From: Alphaproteobacteria bacterium
Lineage (GTDB): Bacteria; Pseudomonadota; Alphaproteobacteria; ATCC43930; CGMCC-115725
Direction: 5' to 3'
DNA length: 64,000 nucleotides
NCBI GenBank assembly: GCA_019240125.1
Contig: JAFAYW010000107.1
Span: 1 to 64,000 of the forward strand
Within the stretch, counting starts at the first letter, position 1, and every line of letters starts with the position of its first letter. Below the pieces are notes generated by a model, which worked only from the letters and a program-made list of their open reading frames with translations, was not told the origin of the DNA and searched no databases. Positions 8,523 to 16,031 of this stretch are shown one piece after another. Position numbers and translations under genes: made by a program.

Positions 8523-11033
8523 TTAGCGGAAGAAGGAGGTGTTGAAGTCGGCTTTCGGCACGCCGAGCAGCGTCATCACAGTCCCATCGGGGAGGGTCAG
8601 CTGCGTGCTTGGCAGCCCGAACAGACTGACCTGACTCGAGGTCGTGACGATCGCTGTGTTCGTCGCCACAGCCTCGTTCTGGTAGAAGATAGAGTCGGTC
8701 GGCGTGCCGGCGCTTTCCGAGAAGCCGGTCACCGTGACCTGCGCGGCGGAACGACCCGCGACCGCTGCATTGACCGCCACCGCGCCCGCACTATTGCCAT
8801 ACGACGTCGCGACGACGCTGTCAGCGCTGCCAAAGCTGACCGAGGCGCCATTGATGGTGCTGGCGTGAGTGAACAAGTCGGTGCCGCTCCCGCCATAGCC
8901 GACGCCGATGCGGTCTCCCTGCCCGCCCCATACCGAGTCGCCGCCGTTGCTGGCGATGATCGTGTCGTTGACCGCGCCGTTGTCAAAGCCAAAGCCGTTG
9001 ATCACGGCGCTGCCCGTCCCGCCGGTCAGGTTGACGAAGTCGTCGCCGCCCGTGCCCGCAAATCCGGTATTGTAGTTGAGCGCCGCGGCGCCGCCGGTGA
9101 TCGTCACCCCGGGGCCACCAGCGACGGTCGAGCCGATGATGTTGTCGGTGCCGCCCGCGCCGAGGTTGATCACCGCACCGGGGCTGCCGCCAGACCCGCC
9201 GGCCGCCCGCGCGTCAACATACTGGCTGACCGAGCCGAGGGTGATCGCATCCCCGGCGCCGGCCACCACCGAGGCTGCCCCGCCGCCCAATGTCGCGGCG
9301 ATGTTGCCGGCGGTGGCATTGACCGAGGCATTGCCGGTCTGCCCGGCGAAACTGACGACATCGCCTCTGCCGAGGCCTTGCACCTGCACCTGCGCGGCAC
9401 CGCCGGTCAGCGTATCGACGCCGGTGCCGGCTGCGCGCGACAGCGAGCCGATGATGATGTCGAACCCGCCGGTACCGACCGCGATATTGCTGCCGCCCAG
9501 TGTGCCATCGACATACTGGTTGCCGCCGCCGAGCGCGATGGCGTCCCCGGCGCCGCCGTAAACGGTTGCATTGCCGGAGCCCATTGTCGCGGCAATGGCG
9601 CCGGCCGTGGCATTGATGATCGCGGCGCCGCTCTGATTGGCGAAACTGACGACATCGCCCTGGCCAAGCCCCTGGACCTGCACCGCGGCGGCGCCGCCGA
9701 GCAGAGTGTCGCCGCCAGCCCCCGCGGCCCGCGCCAACGATCCGATGATGATGTCATTGCCGCCGGCCGTGCCCATCGTGATCTGCGACCCGCCGAGCAG
9801 GCCATCGACATACTGGTTGCCCGAGCCGAGAGCGATCACGTCGCCGGCAGCGGCATAGATCGTCGCCGCACCGCTGCCAAAGGTCATGCCGATGCCGCCC
9901 GCGGTACCGTTGACGGTCGCATTCCCGCTTTCGGACGCGAAGCCGACGATATCGCCGGGCCCCAGCCCTTCGATCTGAACCGCCGCGGCACCACCGACGA
10001 TCGTGTTCACCGCCTTCGAGCCGTTATTGCCTACGGCACCGATGATCACATCCGTCCCGCCGGACCCGATTTCGATCAGCACCCCGCCGTTGGTGGCATC
10101 GACATACATATTGCCGGTGCCGCCAACCACGGTATCGCGGGCAGCCCCGAATACCGTGATCGCGCCGGCACTGCCGATCACCGATTGCGCGCCGGCGGTT
10201 GCATTGATGATCGCCGTCCCGACATTGCCGATAATCGTGTCGCCGCCGGCCCCCAGCACGGTTTCCGGGAGCGACGCCAAAGTCAGGGTCTGTCCGGCGA
10301 CGGTGGGGTTGGCGAGGGCGAACCCGAGGACATTCATCTCCTCGAGATCGCCGGTCGAGACCGGGTCGTTGGGGCCGCCAAAGGCATTGAAAGCATCCGT
10401 CGTCGCACCCGCCCAGTCACCCAGATCGCTGGTATTGGCGAAGGTGTTGACCACCGTCCGGCCACCGTCGAACGAAAAATAGGCGTTGTTCACAGCCCGC
10501 GGGTTGAGGGCTCCGGAACCGGTGTAGCGGTACAGGTCGAGCACCGAGAACTCGTTGAAATTCGACGGCAAGCCGAGATACGCCACCCGTCCCATGGCAT
10601 GCGTGATCTCATGCACGATATCGCCGAAGCCGGCATCTCCCTGAAAACCGACCGCCCCGTCGATGCCGCTCGCCGTCGGGCTGATCAGGCCGAGTGCCTT
10701 CTCCTCGGCGCTGGCAACATAGAGGTGGCCGCTGGTGGGGTCGAACGTCGGAAGGTTGGCCACCGCCGTGGCGACCGCCGCCGAGTTCACATTCGCCGCG
10801 AGCGCCGCTTTGAGCTGGCTGTAGCTGACAAGCTGGGCATTGACGGGGCCGCCCTCGCCGACATCGCCCGAGCCGAGCGGCTGTCCTTCTATTTCCTGCC
10901 AGCCGACCTGGATGGTAATCGTGATCGGGCTGGCAAAGGTTTGGTCGAGAAACTGGACCGCCTGGTTCAGGCTCGTCGCAAAGCTCGCGGGAGCTCGCGC
11001 TACGCTGGAGTCATAAACCAGATTGATTTGCAT
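8523..11033 (-). CDS. NF038122-type metalloprotease with C-terminal RTX-like repeats
   Basis: This is an 836-residue protein. Residues 1-250 match the NF038122 metalloprotease family: start MQINLVYDSS, the helix DIVHEITHAMGRV giving H141-E142-x-x-H145 and G148-R149, then LDLYRYTGSG, YFSFDGG, GDWAG..DAFNAFGG and DLEEMNVLGF. Residue 151, where a metzincin would have its third ligand, is alanine, so another residue must complete the zinc site. Residues 297-645 are four ~98-99-residue repeats homologous to those of the next gene, followed by the shared 200-residue C-terminus. No Sec signal is visible, so export by a type I system is likely. The downstream paralogue has the same repeats but no protease domain. 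Confidence 0.82.
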   Translation of the reverse strand: MQINLVYDSSVARAPASFATSLNQAVQFLDQTFASPITITIQVGWQEIEGQPLGSGDVGEGGPVNAQLVSYSQLKAALAANVNSAAVATAVANLPTFDPTSGHLYVASAEEKALGLISPTASGIDGAVGFQGDAGFGDIVHEITHAMGRVAYLGLPSNFNEFSVLDLYRYTGSGALNPRAVNNAYFSFDGGRTVVNTFANTSDLGDWAGATTDAFNAFGGPNDPVSTGDLEEMNVLGFALANPTVAGQTLTLASLPETVLGAGGDTIIGNVGTAIINATAGAQSVIGSAGAITVFGAARDTVVGGTGNMYVDATNGGVLIEIGSGGTDVIIGAVGNNGSKAVNTIVGGAAAVQIEGLGPGDIVGFASESGNATVNGTAGGIGMTFGSGAATIYAAAGDVIALGSGNQYVDGLLGGSQITMGTAGGNDIIIGSLARAAGAGGDTLLGGAAAVQVQGLGQGDVVSFANQSGAAIINATAGAIAATMGSGNATVYGGAGDAIALGGGNQYVDGTLGGSNIAVGTGGFDIIIGSLSRAAGTGVDTLTGGAAQVQVQGLGRGDVVSFAGQTGNASVNATAGNIAATLGGGAASVVAGAGDAITLGSVSQYVDARAAGGSGGSPGAVINLGAGGTDNIIGSTVAGGPGVTITGGAAALNYNTGFAGTGGDDFVNLTGGTGSAVINGFGFDNGAVNDTIIASNGGDSVWGGQGDRIGVGYGGSGTDLFTHASTINGASVSFGSADSVVATSYGNSAGAVAVNAAVAGRSAAQVTVTGFSESAGTPTDSIFYQNEAVATNTAIVTTSSQVSLFGLPSTQLTLPDGTVMTLLGVPKADFNTSFFR
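9099..10145 (-). repeat. four tandem ~98-99-residue protein repeats in the metalloprotease gene
   Basis: The YVD core recurs at residues 310, 408, 507 and 605, a spacing of 98, 99 and 98. Unit order and the diverged last unit (SVSQYVDAR) correspond one to one with the array in the downstream gene. This points to duplication of the whole repeat-plus-tail block rather than separate expansion. Confidence 0.85.
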
Positions 11034-11174
11034 GCGGCGGCCTCACCCGGTGGAAGCTTACAACTTTATCGAGAACGCTTAGCGCGAATCGTCGGCGCGC
11101 GCACATCACGTTTTGCACCGCATTCGTAGCGTTTTATCTTGGCCACCAGAGGTTTTATTTTTAAGCGGCGTCGT

Positions 11175-11600
11175 CTACTCCGGCGCTATTTCGCCCCAAT
11201 GGCTGACGCGCACGATGCGCAAGCCGATGACCGGGAAACCTGCCAATTGCATCGCGCGGTATTGCGGATAGCGTGCGATCAGCAGGCGCTGCGCCGCGTC
11301 ATGCTCGGCGCCCTCCTGGAGAATGTCGCCTCGGCCACGCAGCATGACCCAGCCAAGTCGCCGCCAATCCTCATCCCAGCGATCGACAATAAAACTGGCC
11401 TGCGGGTTTTCCAGCAGGTTGCGAACCCGTTTCATTGGGATGTCGCGCCGTTTCGGCTTTTCGTCGATGGTGATGTAGAGGCTGGCGTCGCCGAGCGCGA
11501 AGCAGACCGGGATGACATGCGGCGCGCCCGCCGCGTCAGCCGTCGCCAGGTGTCCGACCCGCCTTGCCTCGACAAAGCGGCGCTGTTGCTCGGTCAGCAT
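11175..11600 (-). CDS. PPOX class flavin/F420-dependent oxidoreductase (TIGR03668-like)
   Basis: This 141-residue protein has the split-barrel flavin-binding fold of the pyridoxamine-phosphate-oxidase superfamily. It opens MLTEQQRRFVEARRVGHLAT, continues GAPHVIPVCFALGD and ITIDEKPKR, then NPQASFIVDRWDEDW, WVMLRGRGDIL, and ends in R..SHWGEIAPE. This is the pattern of the short group annotated as F420-dependent PPOX enzymes. The frame stays open upstream, but the ATG at 11598-11600 matches the family N-terminus and leaves room for the divergent TPP gene. The 141 bases before the metalloprotease hold an AT-rich stretch (around 11140-11165) but no gene. Confidence 0.85.
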   Translation of the reverse strand: MLTEQQRRFVEARRVGHLATADAAGAPHVIPVCFALGDASLYITIDEKPKRRDIPMKRVRNLLENPQASFIVDRWDEDWRRLGWVMLRGRGDILQEGAEHDAAQRLLIARYPQYRAMQLAGFPVIGLRIVRVSHWGEIAPE

Positions 11601-11723
11601 CGCGGAAATTGTGCCGTAAAGCGGCGATAGCCGCCATGCCGGAGCGGTTGCGTCACGTGCAATCCGGGTCGTACGATCCGTCGCAGCCCGCTGTAGCCCG
11701 CTGTAAACCTCGGGGAGACATCG

Positions 11724-12242
11724 ATGAACGACGCGCAAGCCGCATCCCTCAGCCCCGAAACCGTATTGCGGCAGATGAAGGATAACGGTGTCACCGACAT
11801 CGTCTGGCTGCCCGACAGCGAGACCAACTGGCTCTACCTCCTCATGAAGTCGGAGCCGAGCCTGCGGCTGGTCGGGGTAAGCCGCGAAGGGCACGCCTGC
11901 TCGATCGCCGCCGGGCTGTTCGCCGGCGGCAAGAAGCCGATGATCCTGATCCAGAACACCGGCATGCTCGAATCCGGCGACTCGATCCGCGGCTGGTTGC
12001 TGGGCCTCAACGTGCCGGTTGTGTTGATGGTCGGGTATCGCGGCTGGACACGGCACGGCCTCACCACCGACACGGCCGCCACCTATACCGAGCGGTTTCT
12101 GATGGCGTTCGGCCTCAACTATTACCTCGTCGAAAGCGATGCAGATGCGTCACGCATCAGCGCCGCGTTCGCGGAGGCGGACAAGACCCAGCGCCCGGTC
12201 GTGGTCCTGGTCGGCGACGAGTTTCATGGCTTCAACCGCTAG
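11724..12242 (+). CDS. TPP-dependent decarboxylase, alpha (PYR-domain) subunit, sulfopyruvate-decarboxylase-like
   Basis: This 172-residue protein equals one TPP-enzyme Pyr domain. The catalytic glutamate region reads LVGVSREGHACSIAAGLFAGG at about residue 52, where the E of REG would activate the TPP aminopyrimidine. It continues with ILIQNTGMLESGDSI and VPVVLMVGYRGWTRHG, as in the alpha subunit of sulfopyruvate decarboxylase (ComD) and phosphonopyruvate decarboxylases. The start is well supported by GGGGAGA 8 bases upstream. The beta subunit follows 18 bases later. No coenzyme M or phosphonate genes are near, so the true 2-oxo acid substrate is unknown. Confidence 0.82.
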   Translation: MNDAQAASLSPETVLRQMKDNGVTDIVWLPDSETNWLYLLMKSEPSLRLVGVSREGHACSIAAGLFAGGKKPMILIQNTGMLESGDSIRGWLLGLNVPVVLMVGYRGWTRHGLTTDTAATYTERFLMAFGLNYYLVESDADASRISAAFAEADKTQRPVVVLVGDEFHGFNR

Positions 12243-12260
12243 CGCGCGAGGGCATTGAGG

Positions 12261-12848
12261 ATGATGCGTATAGCTGAGGCGCTCGACGCCTTTCGCCCCT
12301 TGCGCGGCGACGCAATTGTTGTTCCCGGCCGCGGCGGCCGCTACTGGGTCGAGCTGAGCGAGAATGCCAGACTCGACGTGCCGTTGGGCGATCCCGCGAT
12401 GGGCGGTCACGCCGGGTTTGCGCTGGGCCTCGCCCTCGCACAGCCGAGCAGGCGGGTCGTCCTGTTCGATTCCGAGGGCGACATATTGATGAGCCTCGGC
12501 ATGCTGACGACGATCGCCGAGCAGGCGCCCGCCAATTTCTATCACGTTCTGCTCGACAACGAGGTCTACGCCACAACCGGCGGTCAGCCGGTGCCGAACG
12601 CCAAGAGCATCGCCTATGACAAGATGGCGCTGGCGGCGGGCTATCCGCGGGCCCATGCCTTCGACGACATCGCTGATGTCGCGCGCGAGATCGGGGGCAT
12701 TCTGCAGCAGCCGGGCCCGGTCTTTGTTGCGCTCAAGGTTTATCCCGAGGTCGAAAACCAGCCGATCGGGCAACGTCGCCGCTGGAACACCCGCAAGCGG
12801 GAAGAAGTCGTCGCGGAGCTGCGGGCGGATTTACTCAGACAAGGGTAA
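12261..12848 (+). CDS. TPP-dependent decarboxylase, beta (PP-domain) subunit
   Basis: This 195-residue protein equals the C-terminal, TPP-diphosphate-binding domain. GDPAMGGHAGFALGLALA is the start of the cofactor fold, and FDSEGDILMSLGMLTTIAEQ followed by LLDNEVYATTGGQP gives the GD..N metal-TPP motif at about residues 73-103. The start is ambiguous among an upstream TTG (12255), ATG 12261 and ATG 12264; 12261 has AGGG at 8-base spacing. With the preceding gene it makes a split two-subunit enzyme in which the active site forms between the subunits. The TetR gene follows 83 bases later and may control the pair. Confidence 0.82.
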   Translation: MMRIAEALDAFRPLRGDAIVVPGRGGRYWVELSENARLDVPLGDPAMGGHAGFALGLALAQPSRRVVLFDSEGDILMSLGMLTTIAEQAPANFYHVLLDNEVYATTGGQPVPNAKSIAYDKMALAAGYPRAHAFDDIADVAREIGGILQQPGPVFVALKVYPEVENQPIGQRRRWNTRKREEVVAELRADLLRQG

Positions 12849-12895
12849 AATAACGCTGGTTGATGCGGACGAATTTCCTGCCTCCAACAGGCCAA

Positions 12896-12920
12896 CTGAT
12901 GTAAAAGTGCATTACATGAG
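12896..12920. promoter_or_regulatory. 25-bp inverted repeat before the TetR gene, likely autoregulatory operator
   Basis: The arms CTGATGTAA and TTACATGAG are 9 bases each with one mismatch, around a 7-base centre (AAGTGCA). The site overlaps the first of two duplicated ATG codons and lies 12 bases before the proposed TetR start. The size, symmetry and position are typical of operators bound by TetR-family dimers. Confidence 0.5.
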
Positions 12921-12943
12921 CTGGTCGAGACATGAGCTGGTCG
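12914..12943 (+). repeat. tandem 16-bp-period duplication of the TetR translation start
   Basis: ACATGAGCTGGTCG (14 bases) occurs at 12914-12927 and again at 12930-12943. Each copy carries an ATG (12916 and 12932). The period of 16 puts the two starts in different frames: the first opens a 10-codon mini-ORF ending at 12948, the second is the TetR gene. Confidence 0.8.
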
Positions 12944-13573
12944 GGTAAAGGCGGGGACGAACGGCGCGGGTACCATCACGGTAACTTGCGTGAGACGCTT
13001 ATCCAGGCGGCGCTTGACCTGATCGCGCGGAAAGGACCAGGCGGCTTTACCTTTGCAGAGGCGGCGCGGTGGGCGGGGGTCAGCTCGGCCGCCCCGTACC
13101 GGCATTTCCGCGACCGTGACGCGTTGATCGCCGACGTCGCGCGGCGCGGCTTCGAATTGTTTGAAACATGCCTGGAAAAAGCCTGGAATGGCGGCCGGCC
13201 CGACGCGCTGGCCGCGTTCGAGCAGGTCGGGCGCGCCTATCTTGGCTTCGCGCGCGACGAGCCGGCCTACTACTCCGCGATGTTCGAGGCCGGCGTCGCG
13301 GTGGACAGCGACCTGGAGCTGCGGCAAGCCGCCGAGCGCGCCTTTGCCGTGTTGCGCAAGGCGTCGGACACCATCTGCGCCGGGGTGCCGGCGGAACGGC
13401 GGCCGCCTTCCCTGATGATGAGCCTGCACATCTGGGCGTTGTCGCACGGCGTCGCCTCGCTGTTCGGTCGCGGCGATGCCGGCCGCCGTGCCTTGCCGAT
13501 GCCCCCCGAGGAACTGCTCGAAGCAGGCGTCTGGGTGTATCTGCGCGGCCTCGGCATCATCGCCCGCGAGTAG
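12932..13573 (+). CDS. TetR/AcrR family regulator with WHG-type C-terminal domain
   Basis: This is a 213-residue protein. The N-terminal DNA-binding domain spans about residues 12-65: YHHGNLRETLIQAALDLIA, then GGFTFAEAARWAGVSSAAPYRHFRDRDALIADVA, a typical TetR helix-turn-helix with the Y-R-H-F recognition end. The C-terminal ligand domain has YLGFARDEPAYYSAMFEAG and LHIWALSHGVASLF, as in the WHG (TetR_C_13) group. The start at 12932 is preceded by a duplicated copy of itself and by a dyad at 12896-12920. It lies between the TPP decarboxylase genes and the DUF2852 gene. The latter has its own dyad, so both may be targets. Confidence 0.9.
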   Translation: MSWSGKGGDERRGYHHGNLRETLIQAALDLIARKGPGGFTFAEAARWAGVSSAAPYRHFRDRDALIADVARRGFELFETCLEKAWNGGRPDALAAFEQVGRAYLGFARDEPAYYSAMFEAGVAVDSDLELRQAAERAFAVLRKASDTICAGVPAERRPPSLMMSLHIWALSHGVASLFGRGDAGRRALPMPPEELLEAGVWVYLRGLGIIARE

Positions 13574-13599
13574 AACCGAAAATTCGGCCGACCGGGTTA

Positions 13600-13649
13600 T
13601 TGACACGACGACGACCGAGGCACATGTTAATGTGATAAACATTCACATG
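13600..13649 (+). promoter_or_regulatory. promoter with 27-bp dyad upstream of the DUF2852 gene
   Basis: TTGACA at 13600-13605 is a perfect -35 hexamer. With an 18-base spacer the -10 would be ATGTTA at 13624-13629. The imperfect palindrome CATGTTAATGT-GATAA-ACATTCACATG (13623-13649, arms 10 of 11 matching) covers the -10 and the likely transcription start, a repressor-type arrangement. A GGAG Shine-Dalgarno follows at 13649-13652 before the ATG at 13660. The ATGT..ACATG ends resemble the dyad in front of the TetR gene. Confidence 0.5.
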
Positions 13650-13659
13650 GAGCTCGACA

Positions 13660-14130
13660 ATGTTCGCGGCGCGAATGGATGAGTTCGGAAAGCCAGCCTG
13701 GATCGCGATGCTGGTTGTGAGCTTCATCCTTTGGTGGCCATTGGGCCTTATCTGTCTGGGCTATCTTTTCGGGAGCGGTCGCATGGGATGCTGGGCACAC
13801 GCCGATAGTGGAGACCGGTGGCAGCGCCACCTGGACCGCATGCAACGCAAGATGGATCGGGTACAGGCCGCGGCAAATCGAGTGTGGAGCTCGCGGTCAT
13901 CCGGCAGCGGCCCGAGCGGTCCCAGCAGCGGTAACCGCGCCTTCGACGAATATCGCGACGAGACGCTGCGCCGTCTTGAAGAGGAGCAGCGCGAGTTCAT
14001 GGAATTCCTGCAGCGCCTGCGTCACGCCAAAGACAAGGCCGAGTTCGACCAGTTCATGGCCGACCGCCACCGCCACGGCCCCGCCACCCCGTACGATCCC
14101 GGCCCGAGCGGCGCTCAGCCGGCGGGCTGA
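13660..14130 (+). CDS. DUF2852 domain-containing membrane protein
   Basis: This 156-residue protein has one clear transmembrane segment at about residues 13-38 (W-I-A-M-L-V-V-S-F-I-L-W-W-P-L-G), followed by a cytoplasmic, charged tail. The W-W-P-L-G-L..L.YLFG.G pattern and the later FDEYRDETLRRLEEEQREF..FLQRLRHAKDKAEFDQFM helix are the DUF2852 signature, common in alphaproteobacteria. A Ser/Gly-rich linker (SSRSSGSGPSGPSSGN) joins the two parts. Function unknown. It has its own promoter and palindromic operator-like site just upstream. Confidence 0.85.
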   Translation: MFAARMDEFGKPAWIAMLVVSFILWWPLGLICLGYLFGSGRMGCWAHADSGDRWQRHLDRMQRKMDRVQAAANRVWSSRSSGSGPSGPSSGNRAFDEYRDETLRRLEEEQREFMEFLQRLRHAKDKAEFDQFMADRHRHGPATPYDPGPSGAQPAG

Positions 14131-14171
14131 ACCTGCCCGCCGAACCTTGAAAGCATCTTCGACATGTCCCC

Positions 14172-14194
14172 CGTCCCGGCCTTGCGCCGGGACG
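14172..14194 (+). terminator. hairpin after the DUF2852 gene, possible terminator
   Basis: CGTCCCGG (14172-14179) pairs with CCGGGACG (14187-14194) across a 7-base loop, an 8-bp GC-rich stem. It is followed after six bases by a short T run (14201-14204). The distance to the T run makes intrinsic termination weak. The same sequence type also occurs as dispersed palindromes in alphaproteobacteria. Confidence 0.4.
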
Positions 14195-14234
14195 ACGCAT
14201 TTTGGTGGGACAATTAAATCCCCATTTAGCGGCG

Positions 14235-14873
14235 ATGCGTCTTGCCAAATCCGCTGCCCTCGTCTTCGCTCTCCTTATGTCCCACAGCTCTCTCGCCAGT
14301 GCCGCTGTCAGTGCCGCGCCGCCTACGGTTATGGTTTTCGGTGACAGCCTTGCCGCCGGATACGGGCTGCCGCCCGATGCCGCCTTCCCGAAACGTCTCG
14401 ACGCTAAATTGCACGAAATGGGCGTCGCGGCCGCTGTCGTCGGCAAGGGCAATTCCGGCGATACCAGTGCGGGCGGTCTCGCCCGCATTGACGCGGAGCT
14501 GGCCGACAAACCCAGCCTCGTCATTCTCGAACTGGGCGCCAATGACATGCTGCGGGGCGTCGAGCCCGACGACGTTCGTGCCAATCTTGACGCGATGATC
14601 AAGAAAATCCAGGCGAGCGGTGCCAAAGTGCTGCTCGCGGGGATGCTGTCGGCGCCGAACTGGGGTGAGGATTACAAGCACGATTTCGACCGCATCTATC
14701 CAGAGCTTGCTAAGGCACGCGGGGTGACGCTTTATCCATTCTTTCTAGATGGCGTCGCGATGGACCCGGCGTTGAACCAGCCGGATGGGATTCACCCCAA
14801 CGCGAAGGGGGTTGATGTGATTGTCGATCGCATCGCTCCCGTCGTCGCCAAGATGCTGAGAGGCCAGTCATGA
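14235..14873 (+). CDS. tesA: GDSL-type arylesterase / lysophospholipase, TesA-like
   Basis: This 212-residue protein is counted from the ATG at 14235, which begins a clean signal peptide (MRLAKSAALVFALLMSHSSL..ASA). An ATG 11 codons upstream would put non-signal sequence in front. SGNH blocks are all present: FGDSLAAGYGL (Ser38), KGNSGDTSAGG (block II Gly), LGANDMLRG (block III Asn) and DGIHPNAKG (block V Asp-x-x-His). It is predicted to be a periplasmic esterase with TesA-type activity on acyl-CoA-like or aryl esters. Its stop overlaps the start of the FIST gene (ATGA), so the two are translationally coupled. Confidence 0.88.
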   Translation: MRLAKSAALVFALLMSHSSLASAAVSAAPPTVMVFGDSLAAGYGLPPDAAFPKRLDAKLHEMGVAAAVVGKGNSGDTSAGGLARIDAELADKPSLVILELGANDMLRGVEPDDVRANLDAMIKKIQASGAKVLLAGMLSAPNWGEDYKHDFDRIYPELAKARGVTLYPFFLDGVAMDPALNQPDGIHPNAKGVDVIVDRIAPVVAKMLRGQS

Positions 14874-16012
14874 GCTCGCATCTCGTGCCGAAATTTTCCT
14901 CCGCCTTTGCCAAAGGCGACCCCGCGACCCTCGCGGCGCGCTGCCTCTCGCAAATGCCCGGCGACACGCTTGCGACGGTCGGAGTGGTTTATGTCAGCGA
15001 AGCGGCCGCCGCCGCATTGCCGGACATCGTGCGCGAGTTGAGCGAAGGCACCGGCATCGCCGACTGGGTCGGCGGGGTTGGGCTCGGAATCTGCGCCGGC
15101 GCCAACGAGGTCTACGAAGCCTCAGCCGCTGCGGTGTTGACCGCGTCGCTGCCGGCCGATGCCTTTCGCCTGTTCGCTGCCAGCAACGATCCCGGCGCCG
15201 AATTGCCACGCCATCATTCGGAGTGGCTCGAACGCGTCTCGCCAAGTCTGGCGCTGGTCCACGGGGACGCCCGCTGCGACAATCTGATGCGCGTCATGGC
15301 CGATACTGCCGCCGCGAGCGGTGCGTTCCTGGTCGGCGGCCTGGTATCGCATCGCTGCGAGGCGCCGCTTCTGGCGGGTGATGTCGCCAACGAGACCGCC
15401 TTTGGCCGGAGCGGGATGTCGGGACTGATGCTGTCGCCAGAGATCGGCGTTGCCACCGGGCTGACGCAGGGCTGCGTGCCGATCGGACCCGTGCACCGCA
15501 TCGATGAAGCGCGCGAGAACATCATCATGGAAATCGATGGGAGGCCGGCGCTCAACGTCTTCTATGACGATATCGGCCCCGAACTGGTAAGCGACCCGCG
15601 GCGGCTCGGCGGGATCATCTTCGCCGGGTTGCCGGTGGCCGGCACCGATACCGGCGACTACCTCGTGCGCAATCTGATGGCGATCGACCCGCGGCAGGGC
15701 TGGGTCGTTATCGGCGCGGAGGTGTCGGCCGGCGACCCGATCGTGTTCTGCCGGCGGGACCCGGAAAGCGCGCGCGCCGATATGGACCGCATGCTGAAAC
15801 AATTATCGGCACGCCTGCCGGGGCCACCGCGCGCCGGAATTTATGTCAGCTGCATCGCACGCGGCGCCTCGCTGTTTGGCGAGCCCGGGGTGGAGACCGG
15901 AATGATCCGTGAGGCGCTTGGCGATTTTCCCCTGATCGGGTTCTTCGCCAATGGAGAAATCTCGCGCGACCGGCTCTACGGCCACACCGGCGTGCTGACA
16001 CTCTTCACGTGA
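14870..16012 (+). CDS. FIST domain signal-transduction protein
   Basis: This 380-residue protein has FIST_N (about residues 30-220) followed by FIST_C (about 225-365). It contains GDTLATVGVVYVSE, the glycine-rich VGGVGLGICAGANEVYE, GAFLVGGLVSHRC, SGLMLSPEIGVATGLTQGCVPIGP (the end of FIST_N), and near the C-terminus GIYVSCIARGASLFGEPGVET..IREALGDFPLIGFFANGEI, the classic FIST_C ending. FIST proteins are thought to sense small ligands such as amino acids. No kinase or cyclase is fused or adjacent here. It is coupled by ATGA overlap to the esterase upstream and followed closely by thpR. Confidence 0.88.
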   Translation: MSSHLVPKFSSAFAKGDPATLAARCLSQMPGDTLATVGVVYVSEAAAAALPDIVRELSEGTGIADWVGGVGLGICAGANEVYEASAAAVLTASLPADAFRLFAASNDPGAELPRHHSEWLERVSPSLALVHGDARCDNLMRVMADTAAASGAFLVGGLVSHRCEAPLLAGDVANETAFGRSGMSGLMLSPEIGVATGLTQGCVPIGPVHRIDEARENIIMEIDGRPALNVFYDDIGPELVSDPRRLGGIIFAGLPVAGTDTGDYLVRNLMAIDPRQGWVVIGAEVSAGDPIVFCRRDPESARADMDRMLKQLSARLPGPPRAGIYVSCIARGASLFGEPGVETGMIREALGDFPLIGFFANGEISRDRLYGHTGVLTLFT

Positions 16013-16031
16013 ACCGGCAACCGGATTTGCG

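Noticed and set aside
8430..11129. 899-codon open frame antisense to the metalloprotease gene
   Set aside because: The repetitive, GC-rich sense gene keeps the opposite frame open. The protein is a monotonous run of Arg, Ala, Asp and Gly with no start site of note.
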